Notes under the pieces: model-generated
Databases searched by the model: none
What the model was told of the DNA's origin: nothing
The model's input: the letters and a program-made list of their open reading frames with translations, nothing else
Shown here: positions 1 through 5,723 of the stretch, in pieces
Position numbering within the stretch: position 1 is the stretch's first letter
Layout: each line of letters begins with the position of its first letter
NCBI GenBank assembly: GCA_030605705.1
Contig: JAUWHU010000483.1
Coordinates: forward strand, 1-11,467
DNA: 11,467 nt
From: Thermoflexia bacterium
GTDB taxonomy: Bacteria; Chloroflexota; Anaerolineae; B4-G1; SLSP01
Direction: 5' to 3'
Made by a program: the position numbers and the translations under genes

Positions 1-172
1 GGCCGGCCAGGATGTAGAGATCGTGGCGGGTGCCGAAGACCCGCTTCGCCATCTCCTGTGTTTCGCCGAAAAGCCTGAGCCAGTCGCGGCCGTAGTGCGG
101 CATCGAGGGCACGGACATGGCCTGGCGCACTTCTTCGGTAATGTCCACCGGGCCGGGAATCATAAGTTTCAT
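1..172 (-). CDS. Class V aminotransferase, N-terminal fragment (cut by window edge)
   Basis: This is the first 57 codons of a minus-strand gene running off the left edge. It begins MKLMIPGPVDITEEVRQAM, which matches the conserved N-terminus of class V PLP aminotransferases of the serine-pyruvate / alanine-glyoxylate type, where an 'IPGPxxxxxEVxxAM' segment precedes a 'HxxxxF/W' segment (here PHYGRDW at about residues 25-31). The ATG is supported by AAGGAG (179-184 on the plus strand) with a 6-nt spacer. The catalytic lysine and PLP-binding segments lie outside the window, so substrate specificity (serine, alanine, phosphonate) cannot be set. The gene is separated from the upstream peptidase gene only by a 49-bp heptamer array, so co-transcription is possible. 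Confidence 0.8.
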   Translation of the reverse strand, partial: MKLMIPGPVDITEEVRQAMSVPSMPHYGRDWLRLFGETQEMAKRVFGTRHDLYILAG

Positions 173-185
173 ACAAGGCTCCTTA

Positions 186-234
186 GAGAATAGAGAATGA
201 TGAATAGTGAATGATGATTGGTGATTGGAGGATG
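186..234. repeat. Degenerate 7-bp tandem repeat array (7 units)
   Basis: Seven consecutive in-register heptamers: GAGAATA, GAGAATG, ATGAATA, GTGAATG, ATGATTG, GTGATTG and GAGGATG. The array starts one base after the aminotransferase Shine-Dalgarno complement and ends three bases before the stop of the metallopeptidase gene. The same family recurs at 946-1029 and 7908-7935. It resembles the short tandemly repeated (STRR-like) heptamers known from cyanobacterial and other intergenic regions; function is unknown. Confidence 0.9.
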
Positions 235-237
235 GTC

Positions 238-930
238 TCAGGTGCGGCGGCGACGGCCGCCTCTGAGAATAAAGACGTAGTAGAGCAAGGTCGAGAGCGA
301 TTGAGCGAGCGCGGCGACGTAGGTGAGCGCGGCCGCATTCAGCACCCGGCGCGCGCCCCGGCGTTCGGCGTCGTCCACCAGGATGCCGGTCTGGTCCAGG
401 AGACGCAACCCGCGCTTGCTGGCGTCAATCTCCACCGGCAAAGTCACCAGCGCGAAGACGACGGCTCCGGCGAAGGCCAACACGCCCAGCCAGGCCAGAT
501 CATACGAATTGAGCAGCATCCCCACGAAAAAGAGTATCGGCCCCAGCCAGGAGGTGAAGTTCACCACCGGCACCAGGCCGGAGCGCAGACGCAGGAGCAG
601 GTAAACCTGGTCATCCTGCTGCGCGTGTCCGATCTCGTGGGCCACGATGGCCAGCGAAGCCAGTGAGGGGCGCGTCGCCACCCCTTGCGAGAGCCGCAGC
701 ACTTTGCTGCGCGGGTCGTAGTGATCGGTGAGCTCGCCTGAAACCGCCTCAATGTTCACGCCGAGGCCGGCTTGCCGCAAGAGCCGCTGGGCGGCCTGCG
801 CTCCGGTCAGTCGCGCACCGTTCGACACCTGCAGGTATTTACGGTACGTGCTGCGCACCCGCCATTGGGCGTAGAAAGCCAACAGCAACGCGGGCAACCC
901 GAAGACAAAATACATTGGATCCCAAAACAT
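238..930 (-). CDS. YugP-type membrane neutral zinc metallopeptidase
   Basis: A 230-aa protein of the neutral zinc metallopeptidase family 2 (YugP-like, Zn_peptidase_2). It carries the zinc-binding and catalytic HEIGH motif at residues 98-102 within 'IVAHEIGHAQQ', and a downstream PVEIDASKR segment whose Glu167 is the expected third zinc ligand. Hydrophobic segments at about 7-22, 118-142, 147-164 and 200-222 indicate an integral membrane protein. A YDP..VLRLS segment at about 71-81, just before the helix bearing HExxH, is typical of the family, and the length is normal. The C-terminus is a basic GGRRRRT tail. The ATG at 930 follows GGGAGG at a suitable distance. The substrate is unknown, and the family may act in membrane protein quality control. 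Heptamer arrays lie on both sides, so the gene is set apart from its neighbours. Confidence 0.88.
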   Translation of the reverse strand: MFWDPMYFVFGLPALLLAFYAQWRVRSTYRKYLQVSNGARLTGAQAAQRLLRQAGLGVNIEAVSGELTDHYDPRSKVLRLSQGVATRPSLASLAIVAHEIGHAQQDDQVYLLLRLRSGLVPVVNFTSWLGPILFFVGMLLNSYDLAWLGVLAFAGAVVFALVTLPVEIDASKRGLRLLDQTGILVDDAERRGARRVLNAAALTYVAALAQSLSTLLYYVFILRGGRRRRT

Positions 931-945
931 TTTTTCCCTCCCAGG

Positions 946-1029
946 GATAATGGAGAATGATGAATAGAGAATAGAGAATGGAGAATGGAGAATGGAGAAT
1001 GGAGAATGGAGAATGATGAATGGAAATTG
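946..1029. repeat. 7-bp tandem repeat array, 12 units with six perfect GAGAATG copies
   Basis: Twelve consecutive heptamers in register: GATAATG, GAGAATG, ATGAATA, GAGAATA, then six identical GAGAATG copies (974-1015), then ATGAATG and GAAATTG. The perfect core suggests recent slippage or expansion, while the edges have diverged. It lies directly upstream of the metallopeptidase gene, in the spacer after the GTPase gene. Within it, 964-977 is a perfect 14-nt inverted match to 1044-1057. Confidence 0.93.
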
Positions 1030-1036
1030 ATGGTTA

Positions 1037-1095
1037 CCTTCTATCTCTATTCTCTATCTCTGTCTCTGTCTCTATTCTCTGTCTCTATCCTCTCT
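1037..1095. repeat. Polypyrimidine TCTCTAT/TCTCTG tract, inverted relative to the heptamer array
   Basis: Read on the minus strand this is a mix of AGAATAG heptamers with AGACAG and AGATAG hexamers; on the plus strand it is almost purely pyrimidine. It abuts the stop codon of the GTPase gene at 1096. It pairs with the preceding purine-rich array, the best perfect arm being 964-977 with 1044-1057 (14 nt). A minus-strand transcript reading from the GTPase into the peptidase gene could therefore form a long imperfect hairpin. No U-tract follows, so it is not a standard intrinsic terminator. Confidence 0.85.
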
Positions 1096-1611
1096 TCACG
1101 CTAAAATCCCCACCGTCCGCTTCAGGACACGCCTGACGCTGTGCGTATCGTGGGCCACGCAGGAGACGACCGGCACGGACGCGGGCAGCTTCAACAGACG
1201 AGAAATCTCCTCCGGCGACAGCGCCGTCCTGCCATCCTGCTTATTCGCGGCCACCAGATAAGGTACCCGCTTACCTTTACGCATCTGACGGAGCATCCGT
1301 ACCGCGTCCATCAGGCTGCCGCGATCCTCACTATCCACCAGGAGGATAAATGCGTCGGTTTTGTGAGATAAAATCCCCCACATAAACTCAAAGCGTACCT
1401 GGCCGGGCGTCCCGTAGAGGTGCAACAAAACGTCACCGACTCTGGCGTGCCCATAATCCAAGGCGACCGTCGTTTGCGTTTTATCTCCAGAGGCCAGCTC
1501 GTTGGTGATGCGCTGCTCGGTGGAGACGATGGCAATATCACTGGCCGTGCGTACAAAGGCCGTCTTCCCCGCGTTAAAGGGGCCGGTCACTACGATCTTG
1601 TAAGCTTTCAC
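1096..1611 (-). CDS. CvnD/MglA-like small GTPase
   Basis: A 171-aa Ras-like GTPase. From the chosen start the P-loop is GPFNAGKT at residues 10-17, the G3 region is YGTPGQ at 66-71 (a G where classical Ras proteins have the Asp of DxxG), G4 is NKQD at 123-126 and G5 is SCVA at 150-153. The YGTPGQ signature and compact size match bacterial GTPases of the MglA / Streptomyces conservon CvnD group, which usually work with Roadblock/LC7 partners; no Roadblock gene is visible here. The open frame extends to a TTG at 1641, but GGGAGGAG (minus strand, 1624-1617) places the likely start at the GTG at 1611, 7 nt from its GGAGG core. It lies 138 bp downstream of the response regulator gene in the same orientation, so it may be read through from the kinase operon or have its own promoter. 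Confidence 0.87.
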   Translation of the reverse strand: MKAYKIVVTGPFNAGKTAFVRTASDIAIVSTEQRITNELASGDKTQTTVALDYGHARVGDVLLHLYGTPGQVRFEFMWGILSHKTDAFILLVDSEDRGSLMDAVRMLRQMRKGKRVPYLVAANKQDGRTALSPEEISRLLKLPASVPVVSCVAHDTHSVRRVLKRTVGILA

Positions 1612-1635
1612 GATCACTCCTCCCAGACTTGGTAA

Positions 1636-1699
1636 ATCCAAAATGTTATGCTAACAAGACCTCTCACCTTCCAAGACCTCCGAGGTCTGAAATTTGGAT
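1636..1699. repeat. Nested inverted/direct repeat with AGACCTC palindrome
   Basis: An outer 7-bp inverted pair, ATCCAAA (1636-1642) and TTTGGAT (1693-1699), encloses two direct copies of AGACCTC (1657-1663 and 1674-1680) and its complement GAGGTCT (1682-1688). AGACCTC-C-GAGGTCT at 1674-1688 is a perfect 15-bp palindrome. It sits between the response regulator stop and the GTPase start and could be an operator or a dispersed palindromic element. No U-tract follows, so a terminator is unlikely. Confidence 0.7.
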
Positions 1700-1743
1700 C
1701 TATTGAGACTTATTTTCCGTCCGTGGCACAGTCAGGAGACCGG

Positions 1744-1758
1744 CCACAGCTACTGTGG
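1744..1758 (-). other. Small perfect hairpin spanning the response regulator stop codon
   Basis: CCACAG-CTA-CTGTGG is a perfect 6-bp stem with a 3-nt loop, and the loop is exactly the response regulator stop codon (TAG on the minus strand). No run of T follows on the minus strand. It may slow 3' exonucleases or be chance. Confidence 0.4.
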
Positions 1759-2520
1759 GGCGTTTGAGTAGTTACCAGCGGATTTAGCTTGTCGTTTACG
1801 AAAATTCACGAACCGGTATCCCAAACCACGCTCGGTAAAGATGTAACGAGGATGAGCGGGATCAGGTTCGATTCTCTTGCGCAAGTAGTTGATGTAAAGG
1901 CGCAAATAGGAAATCGAGTCCTTGTACTCGTAACCCCATACCTTAGAAAGCAGTGTGCCATAAGGGATGGTCCAACCGGCATTCTCCAACAAGTGCCGCA
2001 ACAGCCGGAACTCCGTGGGACGCAATTTCACCCGCTGTCCCTCGACGATCAGCTCACCGGTGTTGAAATCCACGCTCAAACGGTCGTCAATCTCCAGAAG
2101 CAAGGATTCAGAAGGCGCCAAAGGATGCGTCCGTCGCAAGACCGCCCGCACCCGGCTGATCAGTTCCCTCGGGCTAAAGGGCTTGGTGATGTAGTCGTCC
2201 GCTCCCGCATCCAGGCCGCGCACCTTGTCTTCCTCGGAGTTGCGGACAGTCAGCATCAACACGGGAACACTGGAGAAATCACGGATCATCCCCAGAGTCT
2301 CAAAACCGTCCAGCTCCGGCATCGTCACGTCCAGGAGCACGATGTCGGGCATTTTCTCCCGGACTTGTTGTACAGCCTCCAACCCGTCATGAGCCTCAAG
2401 CACACGGAAACCTTCCAGCTCCAGATTGATACTCACGAAGCGGATTATACGTGGTTCATCATCTACTACCAAGACGAGAGGGGGTTTCTGTGGAATCTTA
2501 CCCCCGGATAAAGGTAACAA
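1750..2520 (-). CDS. OmpR/PhoB-family response regulator
   Basis: A 256-aa two-domain response regulator. The N-terminal receiver has the acidic pair D20-D21 (VVDDEP), phospho-acceptor D64 (VLLDVTMPELDG), T91 in the LMLT strand and K113 (ITKPF). The C-terminal winged helix spans about 145-240, with the family segment LRPTEFRLL, a recognition region near WGYEY....SYLRLYINYLRKRIE and the terminal wing GLGYRF. It should bind DNA after phosphorylation. The likely start is the TTG at 2520, preceded by AGGAAG; it overlaps the end of the upstream 80-aa gene by 23 bp and no ATG or GTG lies closer to the receiver. No histidine kinase is adjacent; the nearest is the hybrid kinase at 9877. Being last in the kinase operon suggests crosstalk between Ser/Thr and two-component signalling (inference). 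Confidence 0.93.
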   Translation of the reverse strand: MLPLSGGKIPQKPPLVLVVDDEPRIIRFVSINLELEGFRVLEAHDGLEAVQQVREKMPDIVLLDVTMPELDGFETLGMIRDFSSVPVLMLTVRNSEEDKVRGLDAGADDYITKPFSPRELISRVRAVLRRTHPLAPSESLLLEIDDRLSVDFNTGELIVEGQRVKLRPTEFRLLRHLLENAGWTIPYGTLLSKVWGYEYKDSISYLRLYINYLRKRIEPDPAHPRYIFTERGLGYRFVNFRKRQAKSAGNYSNAPQ

Positions 2521-2740
2521 TCTCTTCCTCGCCTTCTGTGGGCAGAATCTCCACGCTCATAATGCGGCTCCAGGGATAGATGACGCGATTGGTCTCTGCC
2601 AAGAGATAGGAAACTTCCCGGCCATCGCGGAGCCGAGGGCTGCTCAGCAGTATGAATTGCGAATTAGGATCCGGCAGCTCCTCCACCTCTCCCACCACCA
2701 CGTCCTCATTCAAAATGTGCAACAAGATAGTGTAAGGCAT
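2498..2740 (-). CDS. Small conserved-looking beta-rich protein of unknown function
   Basis: An 80-aa protein that I cannot assign to a named family. It begins MPYTILLHILNED, has a central LPDPNSQFILLSSPRLRDG segment and a YLLAETNRVIYPWSRIMSVEIL segment. The alternating hydrophobic pattern predicts about five short beta strands, compatible with a small SH3- or Sm-like barrel, though this is inference from pattern only. There is no signal peptide, membrane helix or cysteine pair. A GAGGA motif lies 7 nt before the ATG. It begins 9 bp after the FHA gene and overlaps the response regulator by 23 bp, so it is almost certainly co-transcribed and translationally coupled. Its position suggests an adaptor role in the signalling operon. 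Confidence 0.75.
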   Translation of the reverse strand: MPYTILLHILNEDVVVGEVEELPDPNSQFILLSSPRLRDGREVSYLLAETNRVIYPWSRIMSVEILPTEGEEEIVTFIRG

Positions 2741-2749
2741 AATATTCCT

Positions 2750-3274
2750 CTATTCAGTGCTATGAATGCGAATCTTCACTTGCAGCGTTCCTAAGGACAA
2801 AGCATCTCCATCGTTAAACCTGTAAGGCAAGTAAGGAGTCAGCCGTTCATCGTTGAGAAAGGTGCCGTTCGTGCTATCCAGGTCCTCGATGAAACAGTGA
2901 CTGTCACGCATGTAAATACGAGCGTGGCGGCGCGAGATGCCATGCTCCAATCCGCCGTCGGCGGCCAGGTCCACCTCGGGGAAAATCCCATGAGCAGCAT
3001 CCAGACGCCCGATCAAGATCTCCGAATCCAGAGGCAGGGACATCTTGCGCCCGGTGCTCACAACCTCCAGATCAACGCTCAACATTTTATCTTCCGCGTC
3101 TCCCTCTTCATATTTCCACGGGCGCGCATGCGAGCTTTCTGACCCTGTAAAAGGCTCGGTGCGCAAAGGCCCGCCAGAGGGCAAGTATGTACCGCACCGC
3201 ACACAAAACAATGTCCCCGGAAGATTTTCGGTGTCACATGATGGGCAAGCCGTCCCCGCGTTTTTGTCAGTCAT
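2750..3274 (-). CDS. Zinc ribbon-FHA domain protein
   Basis: A protein of 174 aa from the ATG at 3274. The N-terminus is a CxxC...CxxC zinc ribbon (CPSC and CVRC, about residues 10-27), followed by a flexible linker to about residue 65 and a C-terminal FHA domain. The FHA shows the conserved GR (LIGRLD), SRRHA and DLDSTNGTFLN motifs that bind phosphothreonine peptides. It is cytoplasmic, with no membrane segment. An in-frame GTG at 3277 would overlap the previous gene by 4 bp, but GGGGAGG (3287-3281, minus) is only 3 nt from the GTG and 6 nt from the ATG, so the ATG with a TGATG stop/start overlap is preferred. It is the likely reader of threonines phosphorylated by the operon's kinase, and it may tether that signal to nucleic acid or protein through the zinc ribbon (inference). 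Confidence 0.92.
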   Translation of the reverse strand: MTDKNAGTACPSCDTENLPGTLFCVRCGTYLPSGGPLRTEPFTGSESSHARPWKYEEGDAEDKMLSVDLEVVSTGRKMSLPLDSEILIGRLDAAHGIFPEVDLAADGGLEHGISRRHARIYMRDSHCFIEDLDSTNGTFLNDERLTPYLPYRFNDGDALSLGTLQVKIRIHSTE

Positions 3275-4761
3275 CACAAACCTCCCCTACTGTGTTTTTT
3301 TATGGGCACGATCGCCAAAGACCGCGTGCCATAGCGTAGTTTTTTGCGTCCCCCCAGCGTGGGCACGCCACCCTGAGCGACCCGCCCCGCCTCAAGCAGG
3401 GCGGCTCGCGACAATTCCCGATGCCCCATATTCAACAGCTGTGTCGAAGCAAATTCCAAAAGTTGCGTAGCCCGAACCGGGTTGCCGGAATCCAGTGCTT
3501 TCCAGGCCCGTTCCTGAAGCCGAAAAACGCTCATGTGAGAAAGGGCGTTCAAAAGGCGAGCGGGCACCGGCTCTTGCTCCGACTGCCCCCCGACAAACTG
3601 GGCCGAGATACTCTGGTGGAGATGAACAGGTTGCTTACCAAGTCGCCCTGTGCCCTTCAGGTTCAGGGAGACAATATGGCGTTCTCCAGTCTGGTATTGC
3701 TGGACCACCAGCTCCAGCAATACCATCAATGGTTCTCCGTTCAAGTCCCCCAGGAGAAACGGCTCTCCATCAGAAATGTCCAACATTTCCAGATAGGGGG
3801 CCACGCGAGAGATTGAGCGTAACCGCACAGACGAGTCCAAAGTGAGCTTCAGACATAACCCGCGGGCAACGATAGCGCTCAACTCACCAACCCGTTCTCG
3901 CAATATTTTCTGTACCTGAGAAGGGGTTCTAATGTATGCCGAAGTACCCTTTCCAGCACACGCCAGGTCATCCAAGAAAACGTCGTTCCAGTCCTCACCA
4001 ATGCCCAACGCCGAAATCCCGATGTTTTGCGTGCCGGCGCGGCGCGCCTCGGCTAACGCCTGCAACTCATCCCCGTAGGTGCGGCCATCGGTAAATAAAA
4101 TCACGTGGCTGATGTAAGAATCGGTACAATGGCGGCGCACCTCTTGCAAGCCGGCCAATAATCCCTGGTAGATTTCCGTCCCACCGCCGGGCACCAACCG
4201 GGAAATGGCCGAACGGAACGTCACTTTATTCCGCACCTCGGTGGAGGGCATCAACACTTCGGCCCGGTCGCTAAAGGAAATCAGCGCCAAACGATCTTGG
4301 GGTTGTAAGGAATTGACCAGGTCCAGCGCCGCCAGCTTCACATTCTCTATGCGCGCGCCCCGCATGGAGGTGCTGCGATCAATGATCAACGCCAGGTTCA
4401 AGGGCTGGCGCACAGCTGCCAGTCCCTGTTGGGGGCGGATATCGAGCAACAGGTATAACATCTGCTCAATCTCCAGCACCGGGAGCTGCGTGCGGCTCAA
4501 GATGGCCTCACAGACGAACGGGATGTTCCGGTTACGCTGCTGGTCATAGACCCGGCGCAACGCGGAGTCGCCCAACACCTCATAAGCCTCTTGCACCAGC
4601 AGAAAGGCCTCCACGTCACCGTTGGGGCTATCGGGATGGTAACTACGCGCCAGGTTCCGGTAGGCGCGCTTGATTTCCTCGGCGTCGGCCTCTGCGGGTA
4701 GGCCCAGGCTGACGTAATAGTTTTTTTCGGGATCGAACGTTGCGCTCACGTCAAGTCTCAC
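3274..4761 (-). CDS. DnaJ (J-domain)-von Willebrand factor A fusion protein
   Basis: A 495-aa soluble protein. Residues about 13-75 form a J domain with YHPD (HPD at 42-44) and the flanking helices typical of DnaK co-chaperones. After a short linker comes a beta-strand segment (VLEIEQMLYLLLDI) and a vWA domain at about 120-300 with an apparently complete MIDAS: DRSTS (D128, S130, S132), T195 in GGGTEI and D225 in FTDGRT. Residues about 300-400 look like a beta-sandwich, followed by a helical C-terminus. There is no Gly/Phe linker or zinc finger of a normal DnaJ. The GTG at 4761 overlaps the PP2C stop by 4 bp (GTGA). The J domain predicts recruitment of a DnaK-type chaperone, and the vWA domain predicts metal-dependent binding of a partner. 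The lack of a signal peptide argues for a cytoplasmic role. Confidence 0.9.
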   Translation of the reverse strand: MRLDVSATFDPEKNYYVSLGLPAEADAEEIKRAYRNLARSYHPDSPNGDVEAFLLVQEAYEVLGDSALRRVYDQQRNRNIPFVCEAILSRTQLPVLEIEQMLYLLLDIRPQQGLAAVRQPLNLALIIDRSTSMRGARIENVKLAALDLVNSLQPQDRLALISFSDRAEVLMPSTEVRNKVTFRSAISRLVPGGGTEIYQGLLAGLQEVRRHCTDSYISHVILFTDGRTYGDELQALAEARRAGTQNIGISALGIGEDWNDVFLDDLACAGKGTSAYIRTPSQVQKILRERVGELSAIVARGLCLKLTLDSSVRLRSISRVAPYLEMLDISDGEPFLLGDLNGEPLMVLLELVVQQYQTGERHIVSLNLKGTGRLGKQPVHLHQSISAQFVGGQSEQEPVPARLLNALSHMSVFRLQERAWKALDSGNPVRATQLLEFASTQLLNMGHRELSRAALLEAGRVAQGGVPTLGGRKKLRYGTRSLAIVPIKKHSRGGL

Positions 4762-5696
4762 CGAGTCTTCACCAAAATTACCGAGATATTATCGTGGCCC
4801 CCGGCCGCATTCGCCGCAGCCACCAGCTGCGCGCAAGCCGCACTCGGTGTCGGCGCAGCAGCGACAATACGCCAGAGTTCTTCATCCGACAACAAGCCCC
4901 ACAGGCCATCGCTGCACAATAGAAGTTGGTCTCCGGGTTGCAGAGGTTGGGATTGCACATCCACATCCAGGGAGAAACCCTGCCCCACCGCCCGATACAA
5001 CATGTTGCGCTGCGGGTGAACAACAGCTTCCTCTGGGGTCAGCTGGCCGATTTCCACCAATTTACTGACGACAGAGTGATCCCTGGTAAGCTGCCGGACC
5101 TCACCACTAGCCTGCCGCAAGTAAACGCGGCTATCCCCCACGTGTCCGATAAACAGCCGCTCGCCAAACACCATAACGCACGTCAGCGTAGTGCCGCTTC
5201 CCGGCAAGGTCTGATTGATCGCACGGTTAGCACTCGTAATGGCTTCGGCCAGCACCTCGGTCAAGGAAGGTTGCGTGGCTCCGCGTTCCAGGCTGGCCAG
5301 CGTAGGAAGATAGACCTGGGACATCAAATGGCCGGCCACCACACGACAGGCCAGCGCGCTGGCGAGTTCCCCGGCTTGATGTCCTCCCATGCCATCCGCC
5401 AGGATAAACAATCCAAAGAGGGGCGCGGCTCCTGCGCTCTCCTGCTCGCCCACAAAGATAAGTAGACTATCCTCGTTGTGGCCCCGCGCCCTGCCGACAT
5501 CCGTTATCCAGCCCGCCTGCAAGCTTCCCGATGTCACAGCGAGCGAGGTCTCGCTCTGCCGCTCAAATTCAGGTATTGGGGACGGTTCGACAAGCCCGGG
5601 CACATTTTCAGTTTCAAGTAGCGGTTCGGCCACTGTTGAAGGAGCCGCGACCGAGGATTTTACAAAGCGTTGTCGTACCCGTTCAATAAATTGCAT
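4758..5696 (-). CDS. PP2C-family Ser/Thr protein phosphatase
   Basis: A 312-aa protein with a variable N-terminal extension of about 58 residues and then a full PPM/PP2C catalytic domain. The metal-binding and catalytic motifs are all present: RGHNEDS (E75, D76), ADGMGGH (D101, G102), GHVGDSRVY (D188), CSDGLWG (D263) and GGHDNIS (D302, N303). It should dephosphorylate phospho-Ser/Thr using two or three Mn/Mg ions. No membrane segment is seen. The ATG at 5696 follows AAGGAAG with a 6-nt spacer. It begins 27 bp after the kinase gene and overlaps the J-vWA gene by 4 bp, so it is the probable antagonist of the kinase encoded first in the operon. Confidence 0.96.
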   Translation of the reverse strand: MQFIERVRQRFVKSSVAAPSTVAEPLLETENVPGLVEPSPIPEFERQSETSLAVTSGSLQAGWITDVGRARGHNEDSLLIFVGEQESAGAAPLFGLFILADGMGGHQAGELASALACRVVAGHLMSQVYLPTLASLERGATQPSLTEVLAEAITSANRAINQTLPGSGTTLTCVMVFGERLFIGHVGDSRVYLRQASGEVRQLTRDHSVVSKLVEIGQLTPEEAVVHPQRNMLYRAVGQGFSLDVDVQSQPLQPGDQLLLCSDGLWGLLSDEELWRIVAAAPTPSAACAQLVAAANAAGGHDNISVILVKTR

Positions 5697-5723
5697 AAAT
5701 GACTTCCTTGTTAAAACCTGAAG

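Noticed and set aside
946..1029. Heptamer array considered as a CRISPR array or minisatellite within a gene
   Set aside because: The units are 7 bp with no spacers and no cas genes nearby, and the array is outside any coding frame.
1609..1641. TTG at 1641 as the GTPase start
   Set aside because: It would add ten residues encoded by the ribosome binding site itself; GGGAGGAG points to the GTG at 1611.
1744..1758. Hairpin at the response regulator stop as an intrinsic terminator
   Set aside because: The stem is short and not followed by a T-run on the minus strand.
1789..2511. Long plus-strand open frame (240 codons) opposite the response regulator
   Set aside because: It is antisense to a clear OmpR-family gene, has no recognisable domain and no ribosome site; a shadow frame.
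2498..2740. Small operon protein as a Roadblock/LC7 partner of the GTPase
   Set aside because: At 80 residues it is shorter than Roadblock domains, and its strand-rich pattern with an LPDP segment does not match that alpha/beta fold.
3275..3277. GTG at 3277 as the FHA protein start
   Set aside because: Only 3 nt from the GGGGAGG ribosome site; the next codon, ATG at 3274, has a normal 6-nt spacing.
3274..4761. vWA protein as a canonical TerY or a Mg-chelatase/CoxE-type vWA
   Set aside because: The N-terminal J domain and the beta-sandwich-like C-terminus differ from both, and no AAA+ MoxR gene or TerD gene is nearby.
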